From: Psettodes erumei
Lineage: Eukaryota > Chordata > Actinopteri > Pleuronectiformes > Psettodidae
Assembly: GCA_016785225.1 (NCBI GenBank)
Contig: JAFBJZ010000942.1
Span: 667,501 to 731,500 of the forward strand
DNA: 64,000 nt
Reading direction: 5' to 3'
Below the pieces are notes generated by a model. The model saw only the letters and a list, made by a program, of their open reading frames with translations. It did not search any database and had not been told where the DNA came from. Shown in pieces: positions 49,701 through 60,854 of this stretch. Numbering within the stretch: the stretch's first letter is position 1; each line of letters opens with the position of its first letter. The position numbers and the translations under genes are program-made.

Positions 49701-49921
49701 GCAGCCCCCCCACATTTAATCCCTCTGATTTCCTGCCACAGGGCTGTCAGTACCTGCAGCGCACCTGCACCAGCCCTCTGAAAACCCTGCGCCTCTCCTG
49801 CCAAACGGACGAGCAGGAGGACGATGGTGGGAACGGCTGGACTCGGTGTCATCCCTCGCTCCTGGAAGAAATGTGGAGAAATGCCGTCCAGTGGAAGAGT
49901 GTGTGGATTCCCACTGCGTGA
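43738..49921 (+). CDS. aldh16a1: Aldehyde dehydrogenase family 16 member A1 (predicted non-catalytic)
   Basis: Seventeen exons join in frame: 43738-43827, 44827-44926, 44999-45125, 45233-45390, 45485-45562, 45732-45919, 46009-46167, 46261-46419, 46488-46644, 46785-46860, 46993-47098, 47213-47349, 47466-47639, 48414-48618, 48730-48915, 49475-49600, 49742-49921 (TGA). The product is 801 aa (human 802). Landmarks: EIFRSMEYGP start; GLFIDGKF; first ALDH module (AMGNSVIVVPGRSTAAPALL, LPAGALNVLTG); V-W-V-N-S-H and HKDSGS; Y-FG/FVGGK start of the second, partial ALDH module; VVATGNAVIMVPSQ; LPAGLVNIISG; end SVWIPTA. The human protein interacts with maspardin and HPRT1. The expected catalytic-Cys region reads FKKKKEVHWVL, and the ELGGK-type Glu motif is absent. 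The intron after 48915 begins with GC. Confidence 0.95.
43828..44826 (+). other. aldh16a1: aldh16a1 intron 1
   Basis: About 1 kb between CAG|GTAACA and GTCAG|GCC. No exon or large repeat is seen. Confidence 0.6.
47640..48413 (+). other. aldh16a1: aldh16a1 intron 13
   Basis: 774 nt, AT-rich, between TGG|GTGAGT and CCTGTAG|T. No exon is seen. Confidence 0.6.
48916..49474 (+). other. aldh16a1: GC-AG intron of aldh16a1
   Basis: The donor is TTCAG|GCAAGC, the standard context for GC donors, and the acceptor is a (CTC)n tract ending TCAG. Removing exactly this interval joins AALAFIQ to VLQMSDLPAGL in frame, matching the family. No GT donor nearby restores the frame and alignment. Confidence 0.85.
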
Positions 49922-50229
49922 GACGTCAAATGAAGATGTTAGGGCGGAGGAAGGACTAACATATCTGTTGTTTAACATTAGCCTGTCAAGTTCAAGTTTG
50001 ACATGTACAGGATCCAAATACTAACTGTGACCACAAATATTATAAAATGCCTATGAAATTAAGATTGAACAGACTGAAAATGCTCCCGGTACTTGTCCAT
50101 CTGCAAAGCCCACCAAACTCTCTGTAACAGATTTGCCATAGAAACTCTCGGTAAAAACAATTAATCCTTGATTTCATATTGAGGTGCACTAAAACAGGCT
50201 TCTCACCCCAAGCCAACAAATGTTCATTT
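49922..50229 (+). other. aldh16a1: Proximal 3' UTR of aldh16a1
   Basis: About 300 nt of unique sequence between the stop codon and the tandem array. No clear AATAAA occurs before the array. The first AATAAA on this strand is in the first repeat unit (near 50266). Confidence 0.5.
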
Positions 50230-53200
50230 TTGCATAGTATGTCGAAAAATGTCAAAAAGGTCAAAAAATAAAAAAGTGCTAAAAACGCCCTAAAACATCT
50301 CAAAACAGTGTTTCATAACCTCTCAATAGGAAGAAAGGTGTTAAAAAAAAAAAAAAAAATGTCATACTTTGGGATGCCAAAAAACAAAAAAAAAAAAATA
50401 GTATAGTATGTCGAAAAATGTCAAAAGGTCAAAAAAAAAAAAGTGCTAAAACGCCCCTAAAACATCTCAAAACAGTGTTTCATAACCTCTCAATAGGAAG
50501 AAAGGTGTTAAAAATGCAAAAAAAAAAAAAAAAATTTCATACTTTGGGATGCCACAAAAACACAAAAAAACGCCTTAGTATAGTATGTCGAAAAATGTCA
50601 AAAAGGTCAAAAAATAAAAAGTGCTAAAAACGCCCCAAAACATCTCAAAACAGTGTTTCATAACCTCTCAATAGGAAGAAAGGTGTTAAAAATGCAAAAA
50701 AAAGTCAAAAAAGTTCATACTTTGGGATGCCAAAAAAACAAAAAAACGCTTAGTATAGTATAGTATGTCGAAAAATGTCAAAAAGGTCAAAAAATAAAAA
50801 GTGCTAAAAACGCCCCAAAACATCTCAAAACAGTGTTTCATAACCTCTCAATAGGAAGAAAGGTGTTAAAAATAAAAAAAAAGTCAAAAAAAAGTTCATA
50901 CTTTGGGATGCCACAAAAACACAAAAAAACGCCTTAGTATAGTATGTCGAAAAATGTCAAAAAAGGTCAAAAAATAAAAAGTGCTAAAAACGCCCCAAAA
51001 CATCTCAAAACAGTGTTTCATAACCTCTCAATAGGAAGAAAGGTGTTAAAAATGCAAAAAAATGTCATACTTTGGGATGCCACAAAAACACAAAAAAAAC
51101 GCCTTAGTATAGTATGTCGAAAAAAAAAAAAAAAGGTCAAAAAATAAAAAGTGCTAAAAACGCCCCAAAACAGTGTTTCATAACCTCTCAATAGGAAGAA
51201 AGGTGTTAAAAATCCAAAAAAGTGAAAAAAAATTTCATACTTTGGGATGCCACAAAAACAAAAAAAAAACGCCTTAGTATAGTATGTCGAAAAATGTCAA
51301 AAAAGGTCAAAAAAAAAAAAAAGTGCTAAAACGCCCTAAAACATCTCAAAACAGTGTTTCATAACCTCTCAATAGGAAGAAAGGTGTTAAAAAAAAAAAT
51401 GTCAAAAAAATTCATACTTTGGGATGCCACAAAAACACAAAAAACGCTTAGTATAGTATAGTATGTCGAAAAATGTCAAAAAGGTCAAAAAATAAAAAGT
51501 GCTAAAAAACGCCCCAAAACATCTCAAAACAGTGTTTCATAACCTCTCAATAGGAAGAAAGGTGTTAAAAATAAAAAAAAAAGTCAAAAAAAAAATTTCA
51601 TACTTTGGGATGCCACAAAAAACAAAAAAACGCTTTAGTATAGTATGTCGAAAAATGTCAAAAAAAAAGGTCAAAAAAAAAAAAAGTGCTAAAAACGCCC
51701 TAAAACATCTCAAAACAGTGTTTCATAACCTCTCAATAGGAAGAAAGGTGTTAAAAATCCAAAAAAGTCAAAAAAAGTTCATACTTTGGGATGCCACAAA
51801 AACACAAAAAAACGCCTTAGTATAGTATGTCGAAAAATGTCAAAAAGGTCAAAAAATAAAAAGTGCTAAAAACGCCCCAAAACATCTCAAAACAGTGTTT
51901 CATAACCTCTCAATAGGAAGAAAGGTGTTAAAAAATCAAAAAAAAGTCAAAAAATGTTCATACTTTGGGATGCCACAAAAAACAAAAAAACGCCTTAGTA
52001 TAGTATGTCGAAAAAAATCAAAAAAGGTCAAAAAAATAAAAAGTGCTAAAACGCCCCAAAACATCTCAAAACAGTGTTTCATAACCTCTCAATAGGAAGA
52101 AAGGTGTTAAAAATGCAAAAAAAAGTCAAAAAAATTTCATACTTTGGGATGCCACAAAAACACAAAAAAACGCCTTAGTATAGTATGTCGAAAAATGTCA
52201 AAAAAGGTCAAAAAATAAAAAGTGCTAAAAAAACGCCCCAAAACATCTCAAAAAAACAGTGTTTCATAACCTCTCAATAGGAAGAAAGGTGTTAAAAAAA
52301 AATCATAAAAAAAAAGTCAAAAAAAATGTCATACTTTGGGATGCCACAAAAAACAAAAAAAACTTTAGTATAGTATATGAAAAAAAAAAAATGTCAAAAA
52401 AAAAAATAAAAAGTGCTAAAAACGCCCCAAAACATCTCAAAACAGTGTTTCATAACCTCTCAATAGGAAGAAAGGTGTTAAAAATGCAAAAAAAGTCAAA
52501 AAAATTTCATACTTTGGGATGCCACAAAAACACAAAAAAAAACGCCTTAGTATAGTATGTCGAAAAATGTCAAAAAAGGTCAAAAATAAAAAATAAAAAG
52601 TGCTAAAAACGCCCCTAGGAAAAACATCTCAAAACAGTGTTTCATAACCTCTCAATAGGAAGAAAGGTGTTAAAAATGTCGAAAAAAAAAAGTCAAAAAA
52701 GTTCATACTTTGGGATGCCACAAAAAACAAAAAAAACGCCTTAGTATAGTATGTCGAAAAATGTCTTAAAAAAAAGGTCAAAAAAAAAAAAAGTGCTAAA
52801 ACGCCCCAAAACATCTCAAAACAGTGTTTCATAACCTCTCAATAGGAAGAAAGGTGTAAAAAAATCAAAAAAAGTCAAAAAAAAAGTTCATACTTTGGGA
52901 TGCCACAAAAACACGAAAAAACGCCTTAGTAGTATAGTATGTCGAAAAATGTCAAAAAAGGTCAAAAAATAAAAAGTGCTAAAAACGCCCCAAAACATCT
53001 CAAAACAGTGTTTCATAACCTCTCAATAGGAAGAAAGGTGTTAAAAATGCAAAAAAAGTCAAAAAATTTCATACTTTGGGATGCCACAAAAACACAAAAA
53101 AACGCCTTAGTATACTATGTCGAAAAATGTCAAAAAAAGGTCAAAAAATAAAAAGTGCTAAAAACGCCCCAAAACATCTCAAAACAGTGTTTCATAACCT

Positions 53201-56200
53201 CTCAATAGGAAGAAAGGTGTTAAAAATGCAAAAAATTTCATACTTTGGGATGCCACAAAAACACAAAAAAAAAACGCCTTAGTAGTATAGTATGTCGAAA
53301 AAAAAAAAAAAAAAGGTCAAAAAAAAAAAAAAAGTGCTAAAAACGCCCCAAAACATCTCAAAACAGTGTTTCATAACCTCTCAATAGGAAGAAAGGTGTT
53401 AAAAATCCAAAAAAAGTCAAAAAAAGTTCATACTTTGGGATGCCACAAAAACACAAAAAAAACGCCTTAGTATAGTATGTCGAAAAATGTCAAAAAAGGT
53501 CAAAAAATAAAAAGTGCTAAAAACGCCCCAAAACATCTCAAAACAGTGTTTCATAACCTCTCAATAGGAAGAAAGGTGTTAAAAATGAAAAAAAATGTCA
53601 TACTTTGGGATGCCACAAAAACACAAAAAAACGCCTTAGTATAGTATGTCGAAAAATGTCAAAAAAGGTCAAAAAAAAAAAAAAGTGCAAAAAAAAACGC
53701 CCCAAAACATCTCAAAACAGTGTTTCATAACCTCTCAATAGGAAGAAAAAGGTGTAAAAAATCAAAACAGTGTTCAAAAAAAAGTCAAAAAAATTTCATA
53801 CTTTGGGATGCCACAAAAAAAAACACAAAAAAAACGCCTTAGTATAGTATGTCGAAAAATGTCAAAAAAGGTCAAAAAAATAAAAAGTGCTAAAAACGCC
53901 CCAAAACATCTCAAAACAGTGTTTCATAACCTCTCAATAGGAAGAAAGGTGTTAAAAATCCAAAAAAAGTCAAAAAAAATTTCATACTTTGGGATGCCAC
54001 AAAAAACACAAAAAACGCCTTAGTATAGTATGTCGAAAAATGTCAAAAAGGTCAAAAAAAAAAAAAAGTGCTAAAAACGCCCCAAAACATCTCAAAACAG
54101 TGTTTCATAACCTCTCAATAGGAAGAAAGGTGTTAAAAATGCAAAAAAAAAGTCAAAAAAATTTCATACTTTGGGATGCCACAAAAACACAAAAAAACGC
54201 CTTAGTATAGTATGTCGAAAAATGTCAAAAAAGGTCAAAAAATAAAAAGTGCTAAAAACGCCCCAAAACATCTCAAAACAGTGTTTCATAACCTCTCAAT
54301 AGGAAGAAAGGTGTCAAAAAAAATCAAAAAAAAGTCAAAAAAAAAAATTTCATACTTTGGGATGCCCAAAAAAACACAAAAAACGCCTTAGTATAGTATG
54401 TCGAAAAATGTCAAAAAAGGTCAAAAAAAAAAAAGTGCTAAAAAACGCCCCAAAACATCTCAAAACAGTGTTTCATAACCTCTCAATAGGAAGAAAGGTG
54501 TAAAAATGCAAAAAGTCAAAAAAATTTCATACTTTGGGATGCCACAAAACACAAAAAAAACGCCTTAGTATAGTATGTCGAAAAATGTCAAAAAAAGTCA
54601 AAAAAAAAAATAAAAAGTGCTAAAAAACGCCCCAAAACATCTCAAAACAGTGTTTCATAACCTCTCAATAGGAAGAAAGGTGTTAAAAATAAAAAATGCA
54701 AAAAAGTCAAAAAAAAAATTTCATACTTTGGGATGCCACAAAAACACAAAAAAAACGCCTTAGTATAGTATGTCGAAAAATGTCAAAAAAGGTCAAAAAA
54801 TAAAAAGTGCTAAAAAACGCCCTAAAAAAAACATCTCAAAACAGTGTTTCATAACCTCTCAATAGGAAGAAAAGGTGTAAAAATGCAAAAAAGTCAAAAA
54901 AAAATTTCATACTTTGGGATGCCACAAAAACACAAAAAACGCCTTAGTATAGTATGTCGAAAAATGTCAAAAAAGGTCAAAAAAAATAAAAAGTGCTAAA
55001 AACGCCCCTAAAACATCTCAAAACAGTGTTTCATAACCTCTCAATAGGAAGAAAGGTGTAAAAAAAATGTCAAAAAATTTCATACTTTGGGATGCCACAA
55101 AAAAACAAAAAAAAACTTAGTATTAGTATAGTATGTCGAAAAATGTCAAAAAAAAAAAAAAAAAAAAAAAAATAAAAAAAGTGCTAAAACGCCTAAAACA
55201 TCTCAAAACAGTGTTTCATAACCTCTCAATAGGAAGAAAGGTGTTAAAAAATCAAAAAAAAAAAAAAAATTTCATACTTTGGGATGCCACAAAAAACAAA
55301 AAAAAACGCCTTAGTATAGTATGTCGAAAAATGTCAAAAAAGGTCAAAAAATAAAAAGTGCTAAAAACGCCCCAAAACATCTCAAAACAGTGTTTCATAA
55401 CCTCTCAATAGGAAGAAAGGTGTTAAAAATGCAAAAAAAGTCAAAAAAAATTTCATACTTTGGGATGCCACAAAAACACAAAAAAACGCCTTAGTATAGT
55501 ATGTCGAAAAATGTCAAAAAAGGTCAAAAAATAAAAAGTGCTAAAAACGCCCCAAAACATCTCAAAACAGTGTTTCATAACCTCTCAATAGGAAGAAAGG
55601 TGTTAAAAAATCTTTGGGAAAAAAAGTCAAAAAAAAATTTCATACTTTGGGATGCCACAAAAACAAAAAAAACGCCTTAGTATAGTATGTCGAAAAATGT
55701 CAAAAAAGGTCAAAAAATAAAAAGTGCTAAAAACGCCCCAAAACATCTCAAAACAGTGTTTCATAACCTCTCAATAGGAAGAAAGGTGTTAAAAATGCAA
55801 AAAAGTCAAAAAAATTTCATACTTTGGGATGCCACAAAAAACACAAAAAAAACGCCTTAGTATACTATGTCGAAAAATGTCAAAAAAAAGGTCAAAAAAA
55901 TAAAAAGTGCTAAAAACGCTAAAACATCTCAAAACAGTGTTTCATAACCTCTCAATAGGAAGAAAGGTGTTTAAAATGTCAAAAAAATTTCATACTTTGG
56001 GATGCCACAAAAAAAAAAAAAAAACGCATTAGTATAGTATGTCGAAAAAAATGTCAAAAAAAGGTCAAAAAAAAAAAAAAAAAAAAAACGCCCCAAAACA
56101 TCTCAAAACAGTGTTTCATAACCTCTCAATAGGAAAAAGGTGTTAAAAATGCAAAAAAAAAGTGTTAAAAAAAAATGTCATACTTTGGGATGCCACAAAA

Positions 56201-59200
56201 ACACAAAAAAACGCCTTAGTATAGTATGTCGAAAAATGTCAAAAAAAAGGTCAAAAAAAAAAAAAAAGTGCTAAAAACGCCTAAAACATCTCAAAACAGT
56301 GTTTCATAACCTCTCAATAGGAAGAAAAGGTGTAAAAATGCAAAAAAAAAGTCAAAAAAATTTCATACTTTGGGATGCCACAAAAACACAAAAAAACGCC
56401 TTAGTATACTATGTCGAAAAATGTCAAAAAAGGTCAAAAAATAGAAAGTGCTAAAAACGCCCCAAAACATCTCAAAACAGTGTTTCATAACCTCTCAATA
56501 GGAAGAAAGGTGTTAAAAATGCAAAAAAGTCAAAAAAAAATTTCATACTTTGGGATGCCACAAAAAACAAAAAAAAACGCCTTAGTATAGTATGTCGAAA
56601 AATGTCAAAAAAAGGTCAAAAAAAATAAAAAAGTGCTAAAAACGCCCCTAAAACATCTCAAAACAGTGTTTCATAACCTCTCAATAGGAAGAAAGGTGTC
56701 AAAAAATCAAAAAAAAAAAAAAAAATTTCATACTTTGGGATGCCACAAAAAACAAAAAAAAACGCCTTAGTATAGTATGTCGAAAAATGTCAAAAAAAAA
56801 GGTCAAAAAATAAAAAGTGCTAAAAACGCCCCAAAACATCTCAAAACAGTGTTTCATAACCTCTCAATAGGAAGAAAGGTGTTAAAAATGCAAAAAAATT
56901 TCATACTTTGGGATGCCACAAAAACAAAAAAAACGCCTTAGTATACTATGTCGAAAAATGTCAAAAAAGGTCAAAAAATAAAAAGTGCTAAAAACGCCCC
57001 AAAACATCTCAAAACAGTGTTTCATAACCTCTCAATAGGAAGAAAGGTGTTAAAAATGCAAAAAAAGTCAAAAAAATTTCATACTTTGGGATGCCACAAA
57101 AACACAAAAAAAAAAAAACTAGTATAGTATAGTATGTCGAAAAATGTCAAAAAAGGTCAAAAAAATAAAAAAGTGCTAAAAAACCCCAAAACATCTCAAA
57201 ACAGTGTTTCATAACCTCTCAATAGGAAGAAAGGTGTTGTTCAAAAAAAAAATGTGAAAAAAAAAAAAAAATTTCATACTTTGGGATGCCAAAAAAAAAA
57301 CACAAAAAAACGCCTTAGTATAGTATGTCGAAAAATGTCAAAAAAGGTCAAAAAAAAAAAGTGCTAAAAAAACCCCTAAAACATCTCAAAACAGTGTTTC
57401 ATAACCTCTCAATAGGAAGAAAGGTGTTAAAAATCAAAAAAAAGTCAAAAAAATTTCATACTTTGGGATGCCACAAAAACACAAAAAAACGCCTTAGTAT
57501 AGTATGTCGAAAAATGTCAAAAAAGGTCAAAAAATAAAAAGTGCTAAAAACGCCCCAAAACATCTCAAAACAGTGTTTCATAACCTCTCAATAGGAAGAA
57601 AGGTGTTAAAAATGCAAAAAAGTCAAAAAAAAATTTCATACTTTGGGATGCCACAAAAACACAAAAAAACGCCTTAGTATAGTATGTCGAAAAATGTCAA
57701 AAAAGGTCAAAAAATAAAAAGTGCTTAAAACGCCCCAAAACATCTCAAAACAGTGTTTCATAACCTCTCAATAGGAAGAAAGGTGTTAAAAATGCAAAAA
57801 AAAGTCAAAAAAAATTTCATACTTTGGGATGCCACAAAAAACAAAAAAAACGCCTTAGTATACTATGTCGAAAAATGTCAAAAAAGGTCAAAAAATAAAA
57901 AGTGCTAAAAAACGCCCCAAAACATCTCAAAACAGTGTTTCATAACCTCTCAATAGGAAGAAAGGTGTTAAAAATCAAAAAAAAAAAAAAAAAAATTTCA
58001 TACTTTGGGATGCCACAAAAACACAAAAAAACGCCTTAGTATAGTATGTCGAAAAATGTCAAAAAAGGTCAAAAAATAAAAAGTGCTAAAAACGCCCCAA
58101 AACATCTCAAAACAGTGTTTCATAACCTCTCAATAGGAAGAAAGGTGTTAAAAATCAAAAAAAAGTCAAAAAAAATTTCATACTTTGGGATGCCACAAAA
58201 ACACAAAAAAACGCCTTAGTATAGTATGTCGAAAAATGTCAAAAAGGTCAAAAAATAAAAAGTGCTAAAAACGCCCCAAAACATCTCAAAACAGTGTTTC
58301 ATAACCTCTCAATAGGAAGAAAGGTGTTAAAAAAAAAAAAAAGTCCACAAAAAAAAAATTTCATACTTTGGGATGCCACAAAAAAAAAAAAAAAACGCCT
58401 TAGTATAGTATGTCGAAAAAAAAAAAAAAGGTCAAAAAAAAATAAAAAGTGCTAAAAACGCCCCAAAACATCTCAAAACAGTGTTTCATAACCTCTCAAT
58501 AGGAAGAAAGGTGTTAAAAATGCAAAAAAAAGTCAAAAAAATTTCATACTTTGGGATGCCACAAAAACACAAAAAAACGCCTTAGTATAGTATGTCGAAA
58601 AATGTCAAAAAAGGTCAAAAAATAAAAAGTGCTAAAAACGCCCCAAAACATCTCAAAACAGTGTTTCATAACCTCTCAATAGGAAGAAAGGTGGTGTAAA
58701 AATGCAAAAAAAAGTCAAAAAAAAAAATTTCATACTTTGGGATGCCACAAAAACACAAAAAAACGCTTAGTATAGTATAGTTGTCGAAAAATGTCAAAAA
58801 AGGTCAAAAAATAAAAGTGCTAAAAACGCCCCAAAACATCTCAAAACAGTGTTTCATAACCTCTCAATAGGAAGAAAGGTGTTAAAAATGCAAAAAAATT
58901 TCATACTTTGGGATGCCACAAAAACACAAAAAAACGCCTTAGTATAGTATGTCGAAAAATGTCAAAAAAGGTCAAAAAAAAAAAAAGTGCTAAAAACGCC
59001 CCAAAACATCTCAAAACAGTGTTTCATAACCTCTCAATAGGAAGAAAGGTGTTAAAATGCAAAAAAAGTCAAAAAATTCATACTTTGGGATGCCACACAA
59101 AACACAAAAAAAACGCCTTAGTATAGTATGTCGAAAAATGTCAAAAAAGGTCAAAAATAAAAAGTGCTAAAAACGCCCCAAAACATCTCAAAACAGTGTT

Positions 59201-59405
59201 TCATAACCTCTCAATAGGAAGAAAGGTGTTAAAAATGCAAAAAAAAGTCAAAAAAAGTTCATACTTTGGGATGCCACAAAAACACAAAAAAACGCCTTAG
59301 TATAGTATGTCGAAAAATGTCAAAACGGTCAAAAAATAAAAAGTGCTAAAAACGCCCTAAAACATCTCAAAACAGTGTTTCATAACCTCTCAATAGGAAG
59401 AAAGG
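50230..59405 (+). repeat. Satellite-like tandem array, about 51 copies of an A-rich unit of about 180 bp
   Basis: The segment CATAACCTCTCAATAGGAAG recurs about 51 times, mostly 175-190 bp apart and exactly 180 bp in several neighbours (55358 to 55538; 57541 to 57721). In order, a unit holds GTATGTCGAAAAATGTC, AAAAAGGTC, an A/T run with AATAAA, GTGCTAAAAACGCCCC, CATCTCAAAACAGTG, TTTCATAACCTCTC, GGAAGAAAGGTG, two A-runs, TTTCATACTTTGGGATGCC and CACAAAAA..CGCCTTAGTATA. Non-A segments are very uniform between copies; most differences are A-run lengths. The array starts abruptly after unique aldh16a1 3' sequence and ends mid-unit at GGAAGAAAGGT. One TAG per unit blocks long reading frames, so it is not coding. 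No spacer or leader supports CRISPR. Confidence 0.97.
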
Positions 59406-59447
59406 TTCCTCTTTTTCCCTTTCTTGTTCCTTTTTCTGTTTCCTCAG

Positions 59448-59700
59448 AAACTGGATCCATCCAGCAGGTAAAGTTCCAGTCAGCCTGTTCCTTGGTCACA
59501 AGACGAGATCAGATTACAACCATCCTGACCAAAACGGAACAAAGGAAGAGGAAGGATGGCCTCAGAAACTGTGGAATGCTCAGTCACAACAATGACACAG
59601 CACAATCCACAGTTCAACCCGATGCTACATTTTTGGTCTCATGGTCTCATGTGACACTGCACAAACTAAGCATGGCAGTGGCATGGGTGCTGTTTAAATA
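59448..59700 (+). other. Open segment after a strong splice-acceptor-like site at the array edge
   Basis: A long pyrimidine tract (59406-59445) ends TTTCCTCAG at 59447. From there a frame is open for 83 codons to TAG at 59700, with a donor-like CAG|GTAAAG at 59467/59468. I recognise no protein family in it. It may be a terminal exon of an unknown transcript, an alternative 3' exon of aldh16a1, or chance. Confidence 0.25.
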
Positions 59701-60413
59701 GCTGATTCACTTTTTTTGGAGAATGTAGGGTATAATGTTGGAGTTTTATCCTCACTTTACTTCCATTTGTCTATGTTGTTCACACTGTTCCACAGAGTAA
59801 CTTTGAGATATGAGGTATACTGTCAATGTCTGTCTACACAGATAATACAATCATCACAATGATTAAATTCCCCCATCAAATGATGGGGGAATTTAATCAT
59901 TTATTGATTCCCATGTTGTTTCAGCTGTGATAGGAGGTTTCAGGCTTTTCAACCTTATGGCAATGTCTTGCAACACTACTGTGGTATTGAGTAATGCAAT
60001 AAAAACTACCTTGGTTGAAAACACATTATCAGCAGTTTTTAGATGTCATGTGGTTTAACCTATTTATGAGATAAAACATTCTCAGTTTATAGCTGTGCAA
60101 GTCAAATACAATCCACCTAACCTTCTTCCATAGATATAAATGTATAGGGGCTGTTACACAACAGTGCAGTGCAGGATGAGTTATGGAAAGGTAAAACTAT
60201 GATATGTGTAACAAAACAAATATGTATATACCACACATATACCAAAAGCCATAGAAACAAATATGATCAATACAATGAATAGTTACGCCAAAACATCAGC
60301 GAAGCTACAGTAATTTTGTCATTTAACACATTAATAATTTAACTGAACAAATATAACCGTTTGTCCAGGAACAAAAACGTGCTTTTTTATTAGAGGTTAC
60401 TGCAATCATCATA
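59701..60413. other. AT-rich spacer upstream of the first ferritin copy
   Basis: No coding exon is seen. It contains the perfect hairpin at 59858-59901. The sequence is AT-rich and precedes the start of the duplicated ferritin unit. Confidence 0.5.
59858..59901. repeat. Perfect inverted repeat, 21-bp arms, 2-nt loop
   Basis: Arms 59858-59878 and 59881-59901 are exact reverse complements around AA, with a C5/G5 block in each arm. No terminal-repeat mobile element is recognisable around it. Confidence 0.85.
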
Positions 60414-60690
60414 CTATATAAATAAATAATCATTAAAAAATTTACTCAACTAAAAGATAATTAAACTTTAACCTGCCATTTCCAAGAATAGCAAGGAGGT
60501 GGAGGAGGGGGAGAAAAAAAATGCAACTTCATCCCTTATCTCACGGCTCACGTGTTCCCTTTAGCTCCGTGATTGGCTGAAATGTGCGGAGTGACGTTTC
60601 ATCGGTCACGAGGTCTGGCTGGGCTTATATATATATGACGCACCCCCGCCTTCAACCGCCAGTACGGACAGAGGTAGGAACCAGGAGAGA
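60414..60690 (+). promoter_or_regulatory. Promoter of ferritin middle-subunit gene, copy 1
   Basis: It contains CACGTG at 60549-60554, a reverse CCAAT box (GATTGGCTGA) near 60571, a CRE-like TGACGTTT near 60592, and a TATA element at 60626-60636. The whole block recurs at 63496-63770 with few changes. Start of transcription is expected near 60660. Confidence 0.75.
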
Positions 60691-60720
60691 GTTCTTGCTT
60701 CAACAGTGTTTGAACGGAAC
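60691..60720 (+). promoter_or_regulatory. Iron-responsive element in ferritin 5' UTR, copy 1
   Basis: The lower stem GTTC/GAAC, the bulge-region TGC, upper stem TTCAA/TTGAA and loop CAGTGT make the canonical ferritin IRE. IRP1/IRP2 binding here blocks translation in iron-poor cells. It lies in the 5' UTR, 135 nt before the start codon, as in other ferritins. Confidence 0.95.
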
Positions 60721-60854
60721 CTCTTCTTTCGTCCCGCTTTGTTTTTTCTCTCTCACAGGAACGAAGAAACCTTTTCTACTCGAACACTACTGACCAAGTC
60801 GACGTAAAGCTCTATTTTTGTACCGTTTTGCTAAGAAAAGAAACGCCAGCCAAA

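Noticed and set aside
50418..57537. Recurrent 60-110-residue Lys-rich reading frames (starting MSKNVKKGQK or MFHNLSIGRK) on the plus strand of the array
   Set aside because: They follow from a unit length near 180, a multiple of three. Each unit carries a TAG, the frame shifts with A-run length, and no splice or start context supports translation.
50230..59405. CRISPR array
   Set aside because: The whole ~180-bp unit repeats, including what would be spacers. There are no unique spacers, and the setting is a vertebrate gene region.
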